A stretch of DNA of 64,000 bases, from the NCBI GenBank assembly GCA_027533105.1, contig JAPZTW010000008.1, forward strand, positions 1 through 64,000. Direction: 5' to 3'. Origin of the DNA: Sphingomonadaceae bacterium (GTDB lineage: Bacteria; Pseudomonadota; Alphaproteobacteria; Sphingomonadales; Sphingomonadaceae). Both the position numbers and the translations under genes were made by a program. A model generated the notes under the pieces. The model saw only the letters and a list, made by a program, of their open reading frames with translations. It had not been told where the DNA came from and ran no database searches. Below, one piece after another: positions 60,030 to 64,000 of the stretch. The first letter of the stretch is position 1, and every line of letters begins with the position of its first letter.

Positions 60030-61583
60030 ATGGGTTGGGAACGCGAACTGGAGGAACTGCGCCACCGCGAGGCGCTGGCCGAGGCGATGGGCGGGCCGGA
60101 CAAGGTGGCGCGCCAGCATGGGCGGGGCAAGCTGGATGCCCGGGCGCGGCTGGCGGCGCTGGTCGATCCCGGTTCCTTCCGCGAGATCGGCAAGATCGCC
60201 GGCAAGGGCAGCTACGATGCCGAGGGCAATCTGACCGGCGTGCTGCCTGCCCCCTTCCTGTTCGGCAAGGCGACGATCAATGGCCGCCCGGTGGTGGCGA
60301 CGGCTGACGATTTCACCATCCGCGGCGGCGCAGCCGATGCCGGGATCGGCCGCAAGATGGAACAGGCCGAGAAGATGGCGCACGAGCTGAAGCTCCCCAT
60401 CGTGCGCATGATCGACGGCACCGGCGGCGGCGGCTCGGTCAAGACGCTGGAGATGATCGGCGCGACCTATATCCCGGCGGTCCACATGTGGGGCGAGGTG
60501 GTGAAGAACCTCGATACCGTGCCGGTGGTCGCGCTGGCGCTGGGGCCGACGGCGGGCCTTGGTGCGGCGCGGATCGCGGCGAGCCACTATTCGATCATGG
60601 TCAAGGGCCTCAGCCAGATCTTCGCCGCCGGTCCCGCCGTGGTCGATGCCATGGGCACGGCCTGGAAGGACGAAGGATCGGCCAACCACGAAGAAGCCAA
60701 GGAGGCGCTGGGCGGCAGCGCAATCCACACCCGCAACGGGGTGGTCGATGACGAGGTGGGATCAGAAGCCGAAGCCTTTGCCCGCGCGCGCCATTTCCTG
60801 TCGTTCATGCCCGAATATGTCGGCCAGAGCGCCCGCCGCGTAGAGACCGGCGATCCCGCCGACCGCCGCGAGGAAGCGCTGCTCAGCCTCGTCCCGCGCG
60901 GCGACAAGCAAGTCTATTCGATGCGCCGGGCGATGGACCTGGTATTTGACAAGGGCACCGTGTTCGAGATCGGCCGGATGTGGGGCCGGGCGGCGATCAC
61001 GGCGCTGGCCCGGCTCGATGGCTGGCCGGTGATGGTGCTGGCCAGCGATCCCAGCTTCCTCGGCGGATCGTGGGACGCCAAGACCAGCGAGAAGGTGGAA
61101 CGCTTCGTCAAACTGGCTGACCTGTTCCGCCTGCCGATCGTCCACCTGGTCGACAATCCCGGCTTCATGATCGGGCGCGAGGCCGAGATCGCGGGCACGA
61201 TCCGTTATGGCGTGCAGGCGATGAACGCGATCTACAAGGCGACCGTGCCGCTGGCCTCGATCGTGATGCGCCGGGCCTATGGCATTGCCGGCAGCGCGAT
61301 GAGCAACGCCGATACCTATCAGTATCGCTATTGCTGGCCCTCGGGCGATTGGGGCAGCCTGCCGATCGCGGGAGGCCTCGAAGTGGCCTACAAGAGCGAG
61401 ATCGAAGCTTCTGCCGACCCGGCGGCCGAACTGGAAGCGATCCGCGCGCGGCTGGCCAAGGTCACTTCACCCTTCCGCAGCGCCGAACGCTTCAATGTCG
61501 AGGACATCATCGACCCGCGCGATACGCGGCCCTTGCTGTGCGAATTTGCCGAGCTGGCCTGGCGGCGGCTGGGGGCGGATTGA
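60030..61583 (+). CDS. acyl-CoA carboxylase beta subunit (carboxyl transferase)
   Basis: Transfers the carboxyl group from biotin to an acyl-CoA. Protein of 517 residues with the two crotonase-like halves: ADDFTIRGGAAD, IDGTGGGGSVKT and GPTAGLGAARIAASH in the N-half, DNPGFMIGREAEIAGTIR and RRAYGIAGSAMSN in the C-half. The length is that of PCC/MCC beta subunits. GGAGATAGGG precedes the ATG. With the alpha gene it forms a two-gene operon; no acyl-CoA dehydrogenase or HMG-CoA lyase is adjacent, so leucine degradation is only one option. Confidence 0.88.
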   Translation: MGWERELEELRHREALAEAMGGPDKVARQHGRGKLDARARLAALVDPGSFREIGKIAGKGSYDAEGNLTGVLPAPFLFGKATINGRPVVATADDFTIRGGAADAGIGRKMEQAEKMAHELKLPIVRMIDGTGGGGSVKTLEMIGATYIPAVHMWGEVVKNLDTVPVVALALGPTAGLGAARIAASHYSIMVKGLSQIFAAGPAVVDAMGTAWKDEGSANHEEAKEALGGSAIHTRNGVVDDEVGSEAEAFARARHFLSFMPEYVGQSARRVETGDPADRREEALLSLVPRGDKQVYSMRRAMDLVFDKGTVFEIGRMWGRAAITALARLDGWPVMVLASDPSFLGGSWDAKTSEKVERFVKLADLFRLPIVHLVDNPGFMIGREAEIAGTIRYGVQAMNAIYKATVPLASIVMRRAYGIAGSAMSNADTYQYRYCWPSGDWGSLPIAGGLEVAYKSEIEASADPAAELEAIRARLAKVTSPFRSAERFNVEDIIDPRDTRPLLCEFAELAWRRLGAD

Positions 61584-61587
61584 ACCC

Positions 61588-61666
61588 CGTCATCCCGGCG
61601 AATGCCTGGATCGCTGGCAGTCGTGACGCTTGGTCGCCAGCGGTCCCGGATCAGGTCCGGGACGAC
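61588..61666. repeat. palindromic repeat cluster at the 3' end of glpD
   Basis: GTCATCCCGGCGAA (from 61588) starts a common repeat. CGCTGGC (61612-61618) pairs with GCCAGCG, and GTCCCGG-atcaggt-CCGGGAC makes a second hairpin that contains the glpD stop codon (61651-61653). It separates the convergent carboxylase and glpD genes. Confidence 0.6.
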
Positions 61667-63132
61667 GACTCCAGATAGTCCGCCAGCGCCTGCTGCTCGG
61701 CCGCGCTGAGCCGCAGCCCCAGCTTGGTGCGCCGCCACAGCACGTCTTCGGCGCTGGTCGCCCATTCATTGGCCCTGAGGTAATCGACCTCGGCGGCGGT
61801 CAGCCCCGCGCCGAAGGCCTTGCCCAGCGCCTGCCAGCCTTCCGCGCCGTTCAGCCAAAGCTCCGCCCGGGTGCCATAGGCCCGCGCGATCCGGTCAACC
61901 GTGCCGGCATCGAGGAAGGGATAGCGCCCGGCAAGCGCCGTCTTCAGCGGCTCCAGCCCGTCGAGCGCGAAATCCCCGCCGGGCAGCGGCTGGCTGCGGG
62001 TCCAGGGCTGACCGGACAGGGCGGGCAGGCGCGTCGCCATCAGGTCCACGGCTTCCTCGGCAAGGTGGCGATAGGTGGTGATCTTGCCGCCATAGACCGA
62101 CAGCAGCGGCGCGCCCGCATCCTTGTCCGACAGGTCCAGCCGGTAGCCGCGCGTGGCCGCTTCGGGCTTGCCCGAGCCGTCATCGACCAGCGGGCGCACG
62201 CCCGAATAGGTCCAGACCACGTCCGCCGGGGTGATCGGCGTCTTGAAGTAGTTGCTGGCCCCTTCGCAGAGGTAGGCGATCTCTTCCTCGCTCGCCTTGA
62301 TCGGTTCGCCCGCCACGTGATCGCGGTCGGTCGTGCCGATCAGGGTGAAATCGCGCTCATAGGGGATCGCGAAGAAGATCCGCCCATCGGCCAGCTGGAA
62401 GAAATAGGCATAGGGATGGTCGAACAGCTTGCGCACCACGATGTGCGAGCCGCGCACCAGCCGCATCCCGTATTCGGGCGCTTCGCCGGCGAGGCCGTCA
62501 ACCGTCAGCACGGCGGGACCGGCGGCATTGATCAGGGCGCGGGCGGTGAAAGTCCCTGACGGGGTTTCCAGTTCCCACCCATCGGCCGAGCGCCGCGCGG
62601 CGGTGAGCGGGGTGCGCGGGCGCACTTCGGCGCCATGGGCCACGGCATCCATCGCGTTGAGCACGACCAGCCGGGCATCGTCGACCCAGCCGTCCGAATA
62701 TTCGAAGGCCGGGCCGAACTCCGCCTTCAGCGGCGCGCCTGCCGGGTGGCGGTGGAGGTCGATCGAGCGGGTGGCGGGCAAGTGCTTGCGCCCGCCGATG
62801 TGGTCATAGAGGAACAGGCCGAGCCGCAGCAGCCAGCGCGGGCGCAGGCCCTTCACGTGCGGCAGGACAAAGCGCAGCGGGTGGATGATATGCGGGGCAA
62901 TGGCCCACAGCGCCTCGCGCTCGGTCAAGGCCTCGCGGACCAGGGCGAACTCGTAATGCTCGAGATAGCGCAGGCCGCCATGGACCAGCTTGGTCGAGGC
63001 CGAGGAGGTGCCCTGGGCCAGGTCGCCCGCTTCGAGCAGGAGCACCTTCGCGCCGCGCCCGGCGGCATCGCGGGCAATCCCCGCGCCGTTCACGCCGCCA
63101 CCGATCACTGCCAGGTCGAACTGCACTTGCAT
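61651..63132 (-). CDS. glpD: glycerol-3-phosphate dehydrogenase
   Basis: Membrane-peripheral FAD enzyme that oxidises sn-glycerol-3-phosphate to DHAP and passes electrons to quinone. Protein of 493 residues: FAD motif VIGGGVNGAGIARDAAGRG, SSASTKLVHGGLRYLEHYEF, ALINAAGPAVLTVDGL, TTDRDHVAGEPIKASE and VYGGKITTYRHLAEEAV. The last residues (ESSSRT) and the stop lie in a palindromic repeat, so the C-terminus may be altered from the ancestral one. It starts directly after the MFS stop (TAAATG), so the two are coupled. glpK is far away at 17 kb. Confidence 0.93.
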   Translation of the reverse strand: MQVQFDLAVIGGGVNGAGIARDAAGRGAKVLLLEAGDLAQGTSSASTKLVHGGLRYLEHYEFALVREALTEREALWAIAPHIIHPLRFVLPHVKGLRPRWLLRLGLFLYDHIGGRKHLPATRSIDLHRHPAGAPLKAEFGPAFEYSDGWVDDARLVVLNAMDAVAHGAEVRPRTPLTAARRSADGWELETPSGTFTARALINAAGPAVLTVDGLAGEAPEYGMRLVRGSHIVVRKLFDHPYAYFFQLADGRIFFAIPYERDFTLIGTTDRDHVAGEPIKASEEEIAYLCEGASNYFKTPITPADVVWTYSGVRPLVDDGSGKPEAATRGYRLDLSDKDAGAPLLSVYGGKITTYRHLAEEAVDLMATRLPALSGQPWTRSQPLPGGDFALDGLEPLKTALAGRYPFLDAGTVDRIARAYGTRAELWLNGAEGWQALGKAFGAGLTAAEVDYLRANEWATSAEDVLWRRTKLGLRLSAAEQQALADYLESSSRT

Positions 63133-64000
63133 TTACCTCACATCCGGGCCGGATACCGGCCGCACGGCCCCGGGCGGGATCAGGCGGCGGAACAGGCGAC
63201 CCTGCTCACTGTAAAGAACCAGGCCGAGCGCCAGGAGGCCGCCAGCCAGCAGCGACCAGGCCAGCGGCCGCGCCGTGCCGTCATAGGCCTGGCCGATCAG
63301 CGCGCCCAGGCTGGCGGCGATCACCATCCGGGTGAACATCTGGAACGAGCTGGCCGCCCCGGCAATCCGGGCGAAAGGCTGCAGCGCGATCGAGCCGAAA
63401 TTGGCGCCCATGAAGCCGACCAGGCACATGTTGAGCGCCATCACCGGCACGAATTGCCACAGCGTCTGGTGCGGAAGATGCGCCAGCCAGACCTGCACCG
63501 CGCTGACCGCGATGAAAACCAGCAGCGCCGTGTGCGAAACCCGCCGCGCGCCGAACCGCTCGACGATCCGCGAATTGGTAAAGTTGGCCAGGGCCATGCC
63601 GCCCGCCATCGCCGCGAAAAACAGCGGGAAGGTATCGCCCGCGCCGAAGTGTTCGGCCACCAGCTGCTGGGCCGAATTGATATAGCCGAACAGCCCCGCC
63701 ACCAGCAGCGAGGCACCGAAGACATAGCCCATCGCCGCGCGGTTGGTGGCCGCTTCCCACATGTTGGCGGCGATCACGCGCGGGGCGATCGACTGGCGGT
63801 TGGCCGGATCGAGTGTTTCGGGCAGGCGGATCCAGGCCCAAATCCACACCGCCACCCCCAGCAGCGCCATCCCGCCGAAGATCCAGCGCCAACTCGCCAC
63901 GGCCAGCACGGCCTGGCCAAAGCTGGGCGCGGCCATCGGCACGATCATGAAGATCACCGCCACGGTCGATTGCGCGCGCGCCATCCGGTCGCCCGAAAAG
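63133..64000 (-). CDS. MFS multidrug transporter, Bcr/CflA-like (5' end outside the window)
   Basis: C-terminal ~289 residues of a drug-resistance MFS protein; the reading frame continues beyond the window end. The entry FSGDRMARAQSTVAVIFM matches the loop and helix 4 region of Bcr/CflA exporters (usual length about 400), so roughly the first 110 residues are missing. Visible helices include SWRWIFGGMALLGVAVW, PLFFAAMAGGMALANF and LWQFVPVMALNMCLVGFMG. The TAA is followed at once by the glpD ATG, a tight coupling that does not make functional sense by itself. Substrate unknown. Confidence 0.85.
   Translation of the reverse strand, partial: FSGDRMARAQSTVAVIFMIVPMAAPSFGQAVLAVASWRWIFGGMALLGVAVWIWAWIRLPETLDPANRQSIAPRVIAANMWEAATNRAAMGYVFGASLLVAGLFGYINSAQQLVAEHFGAGDTFPLFFAAMAGGMALANFTNSRIVERFGARRVSHTALLVFIAVSAVQVWLAHLPHQTLWQFVPVMALNMCLVGFMGANFGSIALQPFARIAGAASSFQMFTRMVIAASLGALIGQAYDGTARPLAWSLLAGGLLALGLVLYSEQGRLFRRLIPPGAVRPVSGPDVR

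Noticed and set aside
1..64000. CRISPR array, insertion sequence, integrase, toxin-antitoxin pair or phage genes
   Set aside because: No regularly spaced repeats, transposase motifs or att-like duplications of the three tRNA 3' ends were seen.

Overview
The window is a 64 kb stretch of a GC-rich chromosome of an alphaproteobacterium, most likely a sphingomonad (Sphingomonadaceae or Erythrobacteraceae). The evidence is the gene families (phasin plus class I PHA synthase, DUF1465, paired YdcH/DUF465 proteins, a RodZ-CpoB-TilS run, several TonB-dependent receptors), the many GTG and TTG starts behind clear Shine-Dalgarno sequences, and short palindromic repeats of the type common in sphingomonad genomes. 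I found no insertion sequence, integrase, phage gene, plasmid origin or CRISPR array. About 61 protein genes and 3 tRNAs cover nearly all of the sequence, and no gap without a gene exceeds about 200 bases.

Layout. 0.1-6.6 kb: a Rieske oxygenase divergent from a TetR/BetI-like repressor with a palindromic operator between them, an M20 peptidase, a phospholipase D-like protein, a GT4 glycosyltransferase and an L,D-transpeptidase. 6.6-10.1 kb: a catabolic group of two short-chain dehydrogenases (DECR2-like and HSD10-like), a zinc alcohol dehydrogenase and a HCCA-isomerase-like protein. 10.1-17 kb: DUF1465, two divergent YdcH proteins, PtsP (EI-Ntr), RodZ-like, CpoB-like, TilS. 17-29.7 kb: glycerol kinase, an MBL hydrolase, NadA, a CitE-like lyase, an Old Yellow Enzyme, LipB with a small lipoprotein, two paralogous membrane proteins, a PmtA-like methyltransferase, transporters and ArsC. 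29.7-36.7 kb: a siderophore receptor behind two Fur-like boxes, a second flavin oxidoreductase, a lone [2Fe-2S] subunit, a class II aldolase, and a second TonB receptor whose reading frame starts inside tRNA-Thr. 36.8-44.5 kb: an RNB nuclease, an enoyl-CoA hydratase with an unusual regulator, an aminotransferase, PhaC, phasin and ClpS. 44.5-55 kb: a small gene of foreign-looking composition, a VIT transporter, LptF-LptG, a desaturase, a GNAT-fold protein, a dicarboxylate symporter, GlmM, DUF1272, ThiD and a LOG protein. 55-64 kb: tRNA-Gln, Ppx/GppA, RlmE, cytochrome c, a two-subunit biotin-dependent acyl-CoA carboxylase, GlpD and a truncated drug-efflux MFS gene.

Functional themes. Acyl-CoA and lipid metabolism recurs (SDR pair, enoyl-CoA hydratase, acyl-CoA carboxylase, desaturase, PHA synthase and phasin, PmtA-like methyltransferase). 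So does envelope assembly (LptFG, L,D-transpeptidase, RodZ, CpoB, GlmM). Genes are tightly packed: several convergent neighbours share their stop codons or overlap at their 3' ends, and operon mates often overlap as ATGA or TGATG.

No clear new defence or mobile system is visible. The observations I rate highest are the TonB receptor that begins within a tRNA gene, the palindromic sites around the phasin promoter, the three 15-bp tandem repeats at the desaturase start, and the lone isoquinoline-oxidoreductase-type iron-sulfur subunit without its catalytic partner. All functional calls are from reading the sequence; no database search was possible.
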